From Larus michahellis (lineage: Eukaryota > Chordata > Aves > Charadriiformes > Laridae), in NCBI RefSeq assembly GCF_964199755.1, contig NC_133897.1:19954492-20018491 (forward strand): a stretch of DNA of 64,000 nt, given 5' to 3'. This document shows positions 53,192 through 63,560 of this stretch, piece by piece. The notes beneath the pieces are model-generated. The model saw nothing but the letters and a program-made list of their open reading frames with translations. It was not told where the DNA came from and made no database searches. Made by a program: the position numbers and the translations under genes. Position 1 is the first letter of the stretch. Each line of letters starts with the position of its first letter.

Positions 53192-53686
53192 TTAGGATGG
53201 CTCCTTGGCCGTGGGTGGGGTGGACTTGCCGGCATTTCCGTTCTGTGCCTTGTAGCTGGTGAAGCTAGGGGTGTGGATTGTCCTGATGCTCTTCATACCT
53301 TGGGTCAGTGAAGTGGGAGAGGTAGAGGAGGGGGGGGAGGTAGAGGAGGAAGGAGGGGGTGGCCGGCCGTTTTGAGTCTGTAGCGAGAAGGAGAGATGGT
53401 GACCTTTCCCTGGGTAAGTGGGGCTCTGAAACTTGGAGGAGCCGTTAGAGACAGAGGGGATGAGGGAGGTAGAGTAAGTGATGCGACCTGTCTGGGGACC
53501 GAGAAGGTTAGAGGAAGGAATGGAGGATTTAGTGGGTGGATTAAGAGGGTTAGAGCTGTCACCGCTAGAAGCAGGCGCTGAGCTGCTTTTCCCAGAAGTG
53601 GGAGAAAAGGCTGGGATCTTAGAAGCAGGTAGGGTAGGGGAAGTAGCCTTATAGTCCCCACCAGCTTTCTTAGCACTTCCATTAGC
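53192..53686 (-). CDS. KIAA1217: KIAA1217 (sickle tail) terminal coding exon
   Basis: This 495-nt exon encodes 164 residues plus the stop. On the - strand the acceptor is tctttatttgcag and it enters in phase 0. It starts ANGSAKKAGGDYKATSPTLP and includes ASKIPAFSPTSGKSSSAP, GKGHHLSFSLQTQNGR, a Pro/Ser-rich run, and MKSIRTIHTPSFTSYKAQNG near the end. This is the known C-terminus of sickle tail protein (from memory). The protein acts in notochord and intervertebral disc development in mouse and is largely disordered here. The 224-codon frame 53305-53979 is a shadow of this exon. Confidence 0.96.
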   Translation of the reverse strand, partial: ANGSAKKAGGDYKATSPTLPASKIPAFSPTSGKSSSAPASSGDSSNPLNPPTKSSIPSSNLLGPQTGRITYSTSLIPSVSNGSSKFQSPTYPGKGHHLSFSLQTQNGRPPPPSSSTSPPSSTSPTSLTQGMKSIRTIHTPSFTSYKAQNGNAGKSTPPTAKEPS

Positions 53687-53863
53687 CTGCAAATAAAGAC
53701 GGCAGGAGACAGTTTGTCAGAAAGCCAGTAACATGATAAACCAACAGGACCTGGGAAAATAGCCCTACAGAGAATAAGAATCAACAGTTCGAGGCCTGAG
53801 CTAAGTCTTGCAGCCGTGGACTGGACCTGGTAGAAAACCCAAAGTGCCCAACAAAGAGTGCAT

Positions 53864-53880
53864 AGAGAGAGAGAGAGAGA
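53864..53880. repeat. (AG)n microsatellite
   Basis: About eight AG dinucleotides lie inside a KIAA1217 intron. Confidence 0.9.
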
Positions 53881-54163
53881 ACGAGCCAACAAAGCTTTCG
53901 TGAGAAGGTGCGATCTACGGGTTACAGACCAGTCACTACATTGGCCATGCGTCTGGGTTATTAACGTGTGAGCAGACATGTCCGGCCGGAGAGTTAACGT
54001 GCACCTACTGCCCTCTACTACACCGACAGGTTAGTGTCCAAGGCCCCCAGTAAAGACTCTCTGAACAGAAGCTTTCCCCGCTCTCCTAAGGAACCGCCAC
54101 ATTTACCAACGGGAAAGTAAACAGGTAGTTGACATCTTAAAATTACAGCTGAATATCACAGTT

Positions 54164-54222
54164 TAAAAAAACCAAAACAAACAAAACCAAACAAACCCAA
54201 ACCAGAACAAACAAACAAACAC
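54164..54222. repeat. (AAAC)n-like low-complexity tract
   Basis: An imperfect run of AAAC/CAAA units lies on the + strand; in the KIAA1217 transcript it is (GUUU)n-like. Confidence 0.9.
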
Positions 54223-54436
54223 AAGCAGCAGGTGTTTTATTGCAGACGTGCATGCACAAGCATGGTGAAAAGATCAGTAGATACTGTCATGCCCCCAGGA
54301 TCCAGGACGTCCAGTTAGACCTCACTCGAAAGCCAGGCATCCGTTATTTGGTATAGTCTCAGTCAGTTACTGGAGTTTTTAAATAAACAAACAACACGAA
54401 ATGTCCATCCAAACACCGGGTTTAGGGTAAAACTAC

Positions 54437-54559
54437 CTGTCTGTACTGGCGCGGATCCTGCAGCTTGTGCTGTTTGCCTGCTTTCTCCGTGCTTCCTTGT
54501 CTAGTTTTTGAAGCCATGGGGACCGGCATCCGGCTTGTCTGGGAGGCAGCGCTGGAGCC
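54437..54559 (-). CDS. KIAA1217: KIAA1217 123-nt exon
   Basis: This 41-codon, phase-0 exon (acceptor cgtttccgcag, donor gtagtt, both on -) encodes GSSAASQTSRMPVPMASKTR, QGSTEKAGKQ and HKLQDPRQYRQ. MPVPM and KLQDPRQYRQ followed by ANGSAKK are a signature of SKT. Equal phases make it a possible cassette exon. Confidence 0.95.
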
Positions 54560-55024
54560 CTGCGGAAACGAGTGGAGGGGGCAGGGAGGGGAGACAGGGA
54601 GAAGGCGTCATCAGCACCGCTGTGCCTGAAGAGGAGCCTGCACACCATGCGCCAAAAAAAAAAAAAGCCACAGTATACATGCAGGGAAAGTTCAGGAGCT
54701 TCACACCGCAGGTGTTAATTTCCAGAATCAAATGGAGAAGAACTGCTCAGCTACTGATCAGCCTGGATTTCGTGTCAGTGACGCTTCTCATTTCACACAG
54801 CGGATTATTCGACCCAGCTCCCCTGCATTTGCCCATCACCAATCAGCAGCAAAGATTAAAAAAAATAAAACCAACCAACAGTCTATTAGCTGTTAGACAC
54901 CTCATGGGGAGCCCAAACAAGCCACCTGAAAGGAAGCAAACAAATCACAAGACCCTCTTGTTTAATGGTGATTATTGCAGATTTTAGAAAGCAGCTGGAG
55001 GTTTGATTTCTCGGACTAAGGTAC
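54560..55024 (-). other. KIAA1217: KIAA1217 intron, 0.46 kb
   Basis: This intron lies between the 1.69-kb exon and the 123-nt exon and has no recognisable element. The + strand ORF at 54508-54987 overlaps the antisense of an exon plus intron and is not supported. Confidence 0.85.
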
Positions 55025-56713
55025 CTTACGTGCAGTGGCTGGGATTGACGGAGGGGGCTCTACGCCAGCAAGGCTCTCATCCAGCACTACAAGCTCTCGG
55101 GGTGGGGTCTCTGGTACTATCTGGGCAGAGAAGGGGACAGTGCTTCCCTCAGAGCTGTATGTGCTTTCAGGGATAGATTTTGGACTCATCTCACTGATGG
55201 TGTTTTCCAGCTGCTTTATAGTCTGCTCAAGGCTGTCTAGCGTTCGGTATGTACTCTGCCGAATTTCGTCAGTCCTAGACAGGGAGACTGCAGCTCCAGG
55301 GGGTCCCTCTTGCTTCCCAGAAGGACTTTTGTCACTGTCCTCGGGCTGAGACCTGGTGATTTCAAATCTCTTTGCTTCTTTGTGCTGCTTCAGGGTCCCA
55401 TCTTCCTCCTCTTCTTCATAGACCACAACCTGCAAGGTCTTCTTCCCAGTCTTGGTTCCTGTCCGTATCGCCTGCGTCAGAGCAGCCAGTTGCTTTTTAG
55501 GAAACTTAAACTTAAATTTTTTCTTAGAATCCTGCCTGTTTCCAAACTGATCGGCGGAGTCCAAGTTTGCTTCTGTGTTTAGCCCATAGATCTGACGGTA
55601 TTTGTTAAAAGTCGTCTTCGTGCTTTCCTCCTCTGCAGGAAGGCTGGGTTCTGCAGAGTCAGGGGACGACTGAAGGTTAAATACGTACTGCTCACTGAGA
55701 CCGTGAGCTGCTGAATACTCTGCGATTGCTTTTCTGTCATTAACTACTGGTGGTTCTTCCTTCTGGCTTTCAGAGATTTCATGTGCTTCATTTTCTTCCT
55801 CCTCCTCTTCCTCTTCTATCTTTTCCTCTGTCATCATTTTCTCCAACTCCTCATCACATTCCTCAAAAATTGTAGAAAGCCGCTTATATGCTGACCTAAT
55901 ATCCATCGGTTCGTCAAAAATTATGATGACGGGTTTTTTGTCCAGACACACCACGGGCTCTTCGCTGTCTGTGTTTTCTGGGATACCCTTCTCCGACGCC
56001 ACTTCCTTCCTCGCATCGATATTCACTGTTTGCACATCTCCGCCTTTCCGGCTGACTATATCGTGAACTTCCCCACTCGAGAGGACCTGGACAGCTGTTT
56101 TAGTAATCATGAAGGCGATGTTTTCTGTGGGAGGGCTGTCTTCACTTGGAGAGCTGACTGAAGAATCTGTCTCTTCGATGCTGTTCACGCTGTTACTTCT
56201 GGACACTTTGGGTCTTAGCACAACCTGACTGTAGCTGACCGCAGAAGCGTCTTGCTCCTGCAAGGAAGGCTGAGGCCCCGTAGCCTCCTGCGTGTGCCTC
56301 GTGAGAGGGGCAACGCTGCTGATGGGGATGTGCTTGCCCGTGCTCTGCAAGGCTTCACCCTGTGGCGGGCCCTGCTCAGCATCTCGTGAGAGTCTGTAGT
56401 TTGGCTTTTGTTTTCCAGTTTCAACAGCTGGAAAATGGGATCCTAAAATATCTTGAGCCCCTCTTCGTTTGTCCTCCTCTGGCAAACTGACACCAGACAG
56501 GTTTGTGCTTATATTCTGAAGGTTTTTCTTAGAATAGTCTCTACTGTCTACAAAAAAACCCTTGCTAAATGTAGGACTGTCATTCATTGAAAAGCCAATT
56601 TTACTGTCAGCTGTGCTGGATGAATCAGAACCCAATTCTTCTTCAGTTTTCCCTTCCCTCTTCTCTTTAGGATGGTCACTATCTGTGGGAGATCCTGTTG
56701 TAGCCCCATACAC
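55025..56713 (-). CDS. KIAA1217: KIAA1217 (sickle tail) large exon
   Basis: This 1,689-nt, 563-codon exon is phase 0 at both ends (acceptor actttcccccttag, donor gtacct on -). It begins VYGATTGSPTDSDHPKEKRE; the first codon is GTG, so it is not a start. Landmarks are SRSNSVNSIEETDSSVSSPS, then KPVIIIFDEPMDIRSAYKRL, STIFEECDEELEKMMTEEKI and a run of Glu. Further on are KKKFKFKFPKKQLAALTQAI, RTGTKTGKKTLQVVVYEEEE and YRTLDSLEQTIKQLENTISE. The FDEPMDIRSAYKRLSTIFEECDEELE block and the KFKFPKKQLAALTQAIRTGTK block are, from memory, almost unchanged in human SKT, while the spacers diverge. Two segments are predicted coiled coils by eye. Reading past the donor gives only VP and a stop. Confidence 0.97.
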
Positions 56714-56832
56714 CTAAGGGGGAAAGTTGGATTACTTAGTTATTCAGGGCTGTTACCTTTACAGGACTTTTTTTTTTTTCCCCAAAATTAATCATCATAT
56801 TCTCAGGGGAAGCGCAGACCTCGTGAACTCAC

Positions 56833-56913
56833 CACTCTCTTTACTGCTGCAGAGGCATGTCTGAAGTTGTCATCATCTGATTCCTGTCTGTCTTCGGGGC
56901 AAAATTCCAAATT
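56833..56913 (-). CDS. KIAA1217: KIAA1217 81-nt exon (likely)
   Basis: On the - strand the acceptor gttctgccag and the donor gtgagt frame 27 codons in phase 0 at both ends. They read NLEFCPEDRQESDDDNFRHA and SAAVKRV, continuing into VYGATTG of the next exon. The intron between them is only 119 nt. The acidic, Ser-containing composition fits the neighbouring SKT sequence. I do not remember the human counterpart exactly, so the call rests on splice sites, phase and composition. Confidence 0.75.
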
Positions 56914-59900
56914 CTGGCAGAACAGTGCATGATGTTACTGCTTTGTGCTATGCATGTGGCCAGCATGGGTTGTTAGCTAGGGCTCCTGTTTTAACAAGGC
57001 CTCCAGAATATGCAAGTGCACACTAATTACCTTATTTCCAACACAGTGCTACCTTGACCTGTTCGCTTTCCAGCTAAAAAAAATAATCCCCAGTTTGTAT
57101 AAGATTGACGTTGAAAAGATTCACAATATCTGATTAAATTCTGCTGGGACACATCAAAGGGAGCCTGATGTGGAAGGGCTCGCAGCAGGGCGCTATGGCT
57201 TGCTGGCTCACCAGAGCGCCGAATGTGAGAGCCTGGCTAGCCTTGAAAGGAAGTTTTGTACTGGTAAAAGCTGATTTTCAAATTACAACATTTCGCTGCT
57301 TCTAATGTTGCTCACACCTGAGCAGCGCTGCTCCATCACAGTTAATACGATCACAGTCCGAGCATTTCTAAATCCTTGCTGCAGCTTAAAAGTACTCCTT
57401 CAAAATTACCAGCGGCACCCCGCAGCTCCCGTGGAAGTGCAGCATGAACCACTGAGCTACATTCATTTATAGAAGCAACTCTGAACAGCACACAGCATGC
57501 TACTAGCTCAAAAGTAGTATATTCCCAGCAATGCAAATTTAAAGGGACTTTTTTCTTTATTTTTTAATGAGGTCCCCTCGAGATGCTGTTTCATAATACC
57601 AGGCTTTTGTCTGGGGCTTGGTTTGTTAAGTGTTAGCGACAACTTAGGATAAACACCAGTTGTCAGGGTGAAGGAATGACCTGAAGAGACACCATGCCTA
57701 TGAACGAGCGAGAAACGACTGTAGATTTCCTACAGTCAAAAGACGGCTCACCAAGAAGGAATTGAATCTGGCCTCAAATGCCTGAAGGCAGTGAGCCAAA
57801 AGCGTTACTGCTGACATTGCTTGAGAGTAGACGCTGATTCCTAACACACCAGAAGGACAGATTACGCTTCTGTGAGCATCAAGACGTGCAGAAGATCAGT
57901 CAAGAGAGTCGTTCTCCCAGCTGAGATGAATGAGTGATGGTACAGTCATCCACAGGTTGGCTAGTGCATGCACTCCCCATGCTCGCAGAGGTTCACAAGG
58001 TACAGTTTCTACATCTTGTGTGATATTTTCTTATATACTGTCTGAGGATTTTACACAGAAAAACTTTACGCACAACCAAACCGCAGGAGTGAGAACACCA
58101 GCGATAGACCAGAGTCACGGTTCATCTCTACAGAGGCTTACTAGCAGTAACAAGGCTGTGCAGCTGCTCCACGGCTACCTTGATGTCCCTCATATTTCTA
58201 AAAAAGGAGGAGCTATCACACAAACAAACCCCAGCCAGCGAGGCATCAGGGGACAGGCTGACACTGTCAGCACTTCGTGCTGAGAGCTGGTATCAGAACA
58301 ACACGCCAGGGCTTACTGTACCTCAGGCCCAGATTTGATAAGTGGTAGGCGCCTTCCTGTCCCATTACATGTCAGAGCTCCCAGACTTAGGCCGGGCCAT
58401 GTAATGGCACTTGTTGCCTGGGGATATGCTGACTCAGTGACTGCGTTCCCATTTCTCTAGATCTTTTTTATAGCAAGTTCCGCTTCTTGTTCGAAGCATC
58501 AGTGCAACATCTCATGGTGTCATTGTACACTATATCTCATTTTAGGAACTGCTGCCTTTCTAGTAGAAGAATAAAACTACAATAAAATTCATTTCCTCCA
58601 TGAGTTTATCATGACATAAGGCTCCATATTTAAAGCCAATAAACACTCTGTCATGTCAGATGACAAAACCAGATCTCATTAACCTTAATTTCCTGTACTC
58701 TGTGTTATTCCAGTAAGTAGCAGTTTATGGCAATTACTTGGCAGCACATTTCAAAGGAACATTTGTGCTACAGGATGTGCAGTGTCTTGAGTGGTGACCC
58801 AGGGTTTTGTATAACAGTATGATCTTCTTATTCTGACACCAGCAGTAACGAGGACGAGTAGCGATACGTTCACACTTTTTTTTTCCCGGAACAATGTCAT
58901 ACACTCCACAACAAAGCACTTTTTCCCTTTTACTCATAACCGTACCCTCAGCCAGCCAGGTGTTTGCAGCTTTAGACCAGAACTGCTGTTTGGGCAGGTC
59001 AAAGCCAAGTCCTTGCGTGCAATGCCCTGACCTGGCAGCAGTACCGTCTGGGCAACGTATGGCTTTTGATGATAATAATATATCAGACACCACCATCTAG
59101 ATGTCACCTTGTGCTTTACAGCTGCAGTGCCTATGCAGATGCAGCTCACCATGATTAGGGCAGTTGGGTTCTTCTCTGCCTTGAGGACCTGGCAAAGTCA
59201 TTTTCTCTCTCCCTGCCTCAGTTTCTGTTAAATGAAGTTGAAGTGCAATGTCTCCCATAAAAATCCTTGGGGAGCTACTCATGATGTGAAGGTATTACTG
59301 CTATTTCCAATTTGCATACATACACACAAAATGCATGACAAAGTTGAAATGCTGTGCTGTGTTTTCTTCATATCCCCCTCCATTACAAACTCGCATTTGG
59401 ATGACAAGTTGTCATGCCTGCACGACCCCCTAAACCCATCAATGATTCAATTCATTATTCTTAAACTTAAAAAGAGAGGTCTGCAAAGGCAGAAATATTT
59501 CTCCTTTTCTTCATCCTACACGTTGGCCGCCCACTAAGACCACTCAGCTCAATTAGCAACCTCGGTCCAGATACAGCTGTGAAATTCAACCCAATTTGGC
59601 TACAGCCCCAGACACAGGGCACCTCTTCTAAGCTGCATGACCAAAGAGTGAATCCTGGGCATTATCTTTCAGACTATGGGCAAATTCAGCCCACCCACCT
59701 TGACTCTGTCTTCCAATAAACTGGATAGGCATTCTGAATATCGAATAACTATTTCTGGGACCAACAAATGAAGCAAAATAAAGCAGAAATTCTCTAAAGT
59801 GGTTCTTGAGACTGAGAGGAACCACTACTCCTCAAGACAAGAACAAGGCTTAGGAGAGATGCTTCACTATCCATTGCCAGACCAGCACTGGAAGGATGTT

Positions 59901-60193
59901 CTGAGGAATATGAAGATCTCTTTGGCGAAACTGATGGATCCTCTTTTAATTTTGATTTCACAGAATCATAAAACTTCATGCAACCCTTGTATAATTGCTG
60001 ATGAGACACATAATATAGATTGATATAACGTTCCATATGAGCATTTCTGAGCCCTACTGAGATAAAAGGAAGAAGCCACTGGGCAGTGGTGGATGGTGGT
60101 TAGAGAGAACAGGACACGAGATAGAAGATTAGTTTTGAAGGAAAGAAGGTTATGCCAAGACCGGCTGGCATGTTTACAAACGCCATTTGTTAC
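56914..60193 (-). other. KIAA1217: KIAA1217 intron, 3.3 kb
   Basis: This is intron sequence without recognisable repeats. One exon-like stretch on the - strand at about 59794-59992 is discussed under findings. The - strand ORF at 58734-59096 (120 codons) has no family resemblance. Confidence 0.65.
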
Positions 60194-60313
60194 CTTCTTT
60201 TCCTTGTGATGCATTAAAGTCCCAGGCCTTATGTCTTTAACATGTGTATCATTTCTGGACTGTTCAGCATGACTGTTTGAGTTTACATCCATAAAAGAGC
60301 ACTTCTGGAAAGC
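60194..60313 (-). CDS. KIAA1217: KIAA1217 candidate 120-nt exon
   Basis: On the - strand an acceptor (agtatttatttcctag) and a donor (AAGAAG|gtaaca) enclose exactly 40 open codons in phase 0/0, like the other KIAA1217 exons here. They read AFQKCSFMDVNSNSHAEQSR, NDTHVKDIRPGTLMHHKEKK. The polar composition suits the disordered SKT protein. It would sit directly upstream of the 81-nt exon. I cannot confirm the orthologous human exon from memory. Confidence 0.65.
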
Positions 60314-61699
60314 CTAGGAAATAAATACTGCAGGTTATCAGGAGACCAAGAGCTTTCACACAGAAATGCCTGGAGATGACCAACTGCAAAGACAGCATTT
60401 GTTTTTAACGTTCACAGCTCAGTAATATTATCTACAAGCTCATGAGATAATAGAGATTTTTAGACTATCAGACTAAGAGAAATAGGGCATTCTCTCCAGT
60501 CTGCCAAGACTGCGCTCTAACTCATCACGCTGACCTCAAGGTTCCCTGCAGGGAGGTGAGCTTGATTTCTATTTTTACAGGTGGGGAGAGAAGGCCCAAA
60601 GAGGTGCTGCAAACTATCCAAACTTAAGTAGGAAGCCCATGACAAATTTTGAGCTTGCAACTGTACTTACTTCCTAGTGGCTGAGAATCATGCAAGAGCT
60701 ACATAATGCTGCTTGGACTTGGAGACATGTATCTTTGCCACAGTCTTCACTAACGCCCCAGATGGTGACAGTCCCAACATAAGGGCTTTTGGACCACTGG
60801 CCTCCCACCATGTGTACCCCAAGGCATGGCCCAGACTTTTCAGCCCTTTATCTTGCTGTTCTCTTTCCATTTCCTTTTGGTTTCTCTAGCCAACTGGCTC
60901 CCAGATCCAGAGAAGCAGAACCATCACTGCCACCACTGTGCAGTGCTGGCTGCAAGCGTGCATCACCGGGATTTCTGCAGGCCTCTACTGGCATGGTCTG
61001 CCTTCAGTGAGATGTACAGGCAGGACAATGACAGCCAGAGGAATGAGGGATGAGTACTTACAGGAGTCAAATACATTGTGACATGCAAGAAGATTATATT
61101 CTTATACCATGTATTAGGGAAATTATTTAATTCCTGGCAACTCTCATGAAATTAATAGCCCTGATTACAGATTAGAATCAGGCCTGTTTTTTAAATACTG
61201 TACTCCTTGTATGTATTGCATGTTTATGCAAAATCAGAAAAGTAACAATCATGAAAAAATCCAGTGCAAAAATCAGGGTGTAGCGTTTCTTCTGGTTTTC
61301 CATTACATCCTATTTGTATGTGCTTATAGACCAGAGTACCTAAGATGACATGGAACTATTAGAAAAAGTAGTTTTGCTCCTCATAATACAGGATATGGAC
61401 TTTCCCAGCTTACCGATTTGTGAGATCAGTGATGTGTTTTTGAGTTAGGCATACCATCTACAAAGTCATCCTCAAAGTCGTTCAGACTTTAAGTGATGAA
61501 GAAACCATTATTTCCCTTGGTAATTTGTTTATTTATCACCTTCACTCTGAAATATCCATAACAGTGTCCAGATACAATTTGTGCTACAGCAGCTGATTAT
61601 TATTATTATGCCTTTTTCTGCTAGATTAAAAAGTCCACGTTGTACTCAGGTCTCTTCTGAACCTTCATTTTCTTAACAGCCTTTTCAAATGGGGGATGT

Positions 61700-62733
61700 C
61701 ATAGAATCATAGAATCATAGAATTGTTGAGGTTGGAAGGGACCTTTAAGATCATCGAGTCCAACCTTTAGCCTACCCTGACAAGAGCCACTTCTCAACCA
61801 TGTCCCTAAGTGCCCCGTCCACCCTTTTTTTAAACACCTCCAGGGATGGTGAATCCACCACCTCCCCGGGCAGCCTATTCCAATGTTTAATAACCCTTTC
61901 AGTGAAAAAATGTTTCCTAATATCTAATCTAAACCTCCCCTGATGTAACTTGAACCCGTTTCCCCTCGTCCTATCACTTGTCACCAGGGAGAAGAGGTCA
62001 GCCCCCATCTCTCTACAACCTCCCTTCAGGTAGTTGTAGAGGGTGATAAGGTCTCCCCTCAGCCTCCTCTTCTCCAGGCTAAACAACCCCAGCTCCCTCA
62101 GTCGTTCTTCACAAGGTTTGTCCTCCAGACCCCTCACCAGCTTTGTAGCCCTTCTCTGGACACGCTCCAACACCTCAATGTCCCTCTTGTAGCGAGGGGC
62201 CCAAAACTGAACGCAGTACTCGAGGTGGGGCCTCACCAGTGCCGAGTACAGGGGGATGATCACTTCCCTACTCCTGCTCACCACACTATTCCTGACACAG
62301 GCTAGGATGCTGTTGGCCTTCTTGGACACCTGGGCACACTGCTGGCTCATATTCAGCCGGCAGTCAACCAACACTCCCAAGTCCTTTTCCGTCGGGCTGC
62401 TTTCGAGCCACTCTGCCCCAATCCTGTAGCACTGCATGGGGTTGTTGTGACCCAAGTGCAGGACCCGGCATTTGGCCTTGTTGAACCTCATACCATTGGT
62501 CTCAGCCCATCGGTCCAGCCTGTCCAGATCCCTCTGCAGAGCCAACCTACCCTCAAGCAGATCAACACGCCCGCCCAGTTTAGTGTCATCTGCGAACTTA
62601 CTGAGGGTGCATTCGATCCCTTCATCCAGACCATTGATAAAGATATTAAAGAGAACCGGCCCCAGCACCGAGCCCTGGGGGACACCACTTGTGACTGGAC
62701 ACCAACTGGATTTAACTCCATTTACCACCACAT
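61700..62733 (-). mobile_element. Young 5'-truncated CR1 LINE
   Basis: The element lies on the - strand. Its 3' end carries three perfect copies of the CR1 octamer (ATTCTATG in sense; CATAGAAT at 61700-61723 on +). Its 5' end is truncated within the reverse-transcriptase region of ORF2, about 2-3 bases beyond the open frame. The remaining 1.03 kb is free of frameshifts and stops in the coding part, so the insertion is comparatively recent. Confidence 0.97.
61772..62731 (-). CDS. CR1 ORF2 C-terminal part (reverse transcriptase)
   Basis: These 319 codons are open to a natural stop and represent the C-terminal third of CR1 ORF2. [20 protein letters not shown] is the RT motif before the palm. 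FADDT at residues 46-50 (codons 62596-62582) carries the catalytic Asp pair. The thumb and C-terminal segments follow ([20 protein letters not shown], then [20 protein letters not shown]), ending VEKWLLSG. The endonuclease and the front of the RT are missing, so the copy cannot move by itself. The first ATG is incidental, because the true protein starts far upstream in a full element. Confidence 0.93.
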   Translation of the reverse strand: MVVNGVKSSWCPVTSGVPQGSVLGPVLFNIFINGLDEGIECTLSKFADDTKLGGRVDLLEGRLALQRDLDRLDRWAETNGMRFNKAKCRVLHLGHNNPMQCYRIGAEWLESSPTEKDLGVLVDCRLNMSQQCAQVSKKANSILACVRNSVVSRSREVIIPLYSALVRPHLEYCVQFWAPRYKRDIEVLERVQRRATKLVRGLEDKPCEERLRELGLFSLEKRRLRGDLITLYNYLKGGCREMGADLFSLVTSDRTRGNGFKLHQGRFRLDIRKHFFTERVIKHWNRLPGEVVDSPSLEVFKKRVDGALRDMVEKWLLSG

Positions 62734-63069
62734 GTCTGGATACTTAATCATGGATGCAGCATTCCAGTGCTGATTTCACTGATCCTGTACACAGAGATAA
62801 AAACACTCCCTGGTCTCACATCTACACCCAAAGCAGACATTAACTCTGTGGCAGCAGCACTGTCCTGGGACCTCCTATCAACTTGTTACGGCAATGCCCG
62901 TTTCTTTCCAAGATGTACAGTTGTGGTCTGGCCTATATTTTGTTATTCTTCATGTGGACTTTATATTTCACTAAATGTATTATGACCATTAAGTGATTGC
63001 TATCATCTCCCTGCTCTCATACTTCGCTAGTTTGAATTAAGCTGATTTAAACAGTAAGGATTTTAAATA

Positions 63070-63560
63070 TATTTCCAGGCTGTTGATGAAAATAGAGAGT
63101 GACACTGGGCCTGTAGCTGATCCCTATGGGATTTGACTGTAAACATCTGCATCAAGGGCAGCACTTTCAGAGCCAGACAGCTCTCAATTGTCCTACGATA
63201 GGGTTTTCTTTGTATACTCCATGGTGCCAGATTTTTATCCAACTGTTGTATGATGTTTGATCAAATGACTTACAAAAATGTTTACAGGTATACAATTCTG
63301 TTTAAGCAGTCAAACCTGTTACCTGATCAAAGAGTGTTGTTTGCTTTGACAGATCTGTGTTCCATTACATTGTGTTTACTAGCATAACTGTTTACGTCTG
63401 TCCTTCAGTTTTTCACTGACTGAATCCCCTACCTGATTTTCCATTATTCTGCCTGTCACTGATATCAGACCAATAAATTTGTAGCTCCTGGATCAAGCAG
63501 TGTGCCCTTTCTAAAACATGGTACTCTGTCAACCTGGTATTTTGGTATTGGTTTAAAATA
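63070..63560 (-). mobile_element. Ancient CR1/L3-like LINE remnant
   Basis: On the + strand the order of phrases follows the antisense of old amniote CR1/L3 elements. They are 'gttgatgaaaatagagagtg', 'cactgggcctgtagctgatc', 'cctatgggatttgactgtaa', 'gtatgatgtttgatcaaatg', 'caaacctgttacctgatcaa', and 'atttgtagctcctggatcaa'. In translation this is the region after the RT palm motif. It is heavily diverged and has small gaps. The boundaries are approximate. Confidence 0.6.

Larger units (their letters stand above)
53687..54436 (-). other. KIAA1217: KIAA1217 intron, 0.75 kb
   Basis: This intron contains an AG dinucleotide repeat at 53864-53880 and an A/C-rich (AAAC)n tract at 54164-54222, which is T/G-rich in the transcript. 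No extra exon is seen. Confidence 0.85.

Noticed and set aside
53305..53979. 224-codon ORF on the - strand
   Set aside because: It is an alternative frame across the KIAA1217 terminal exon and its intron. It crosses the splice acceptor and reads a low-complexity region.
58734..59096. 120-codon - strand ORF rich in Cys and Lys
   Set aside because: It has no splice sites that fit KIAA1217, no recognisable motif, and a composition unlike SKT.
62447..62773. ORFs on the + strand across the CR1
   Set aside because: They are antisense shadows of the CR1 reverse-transcriptase frame.
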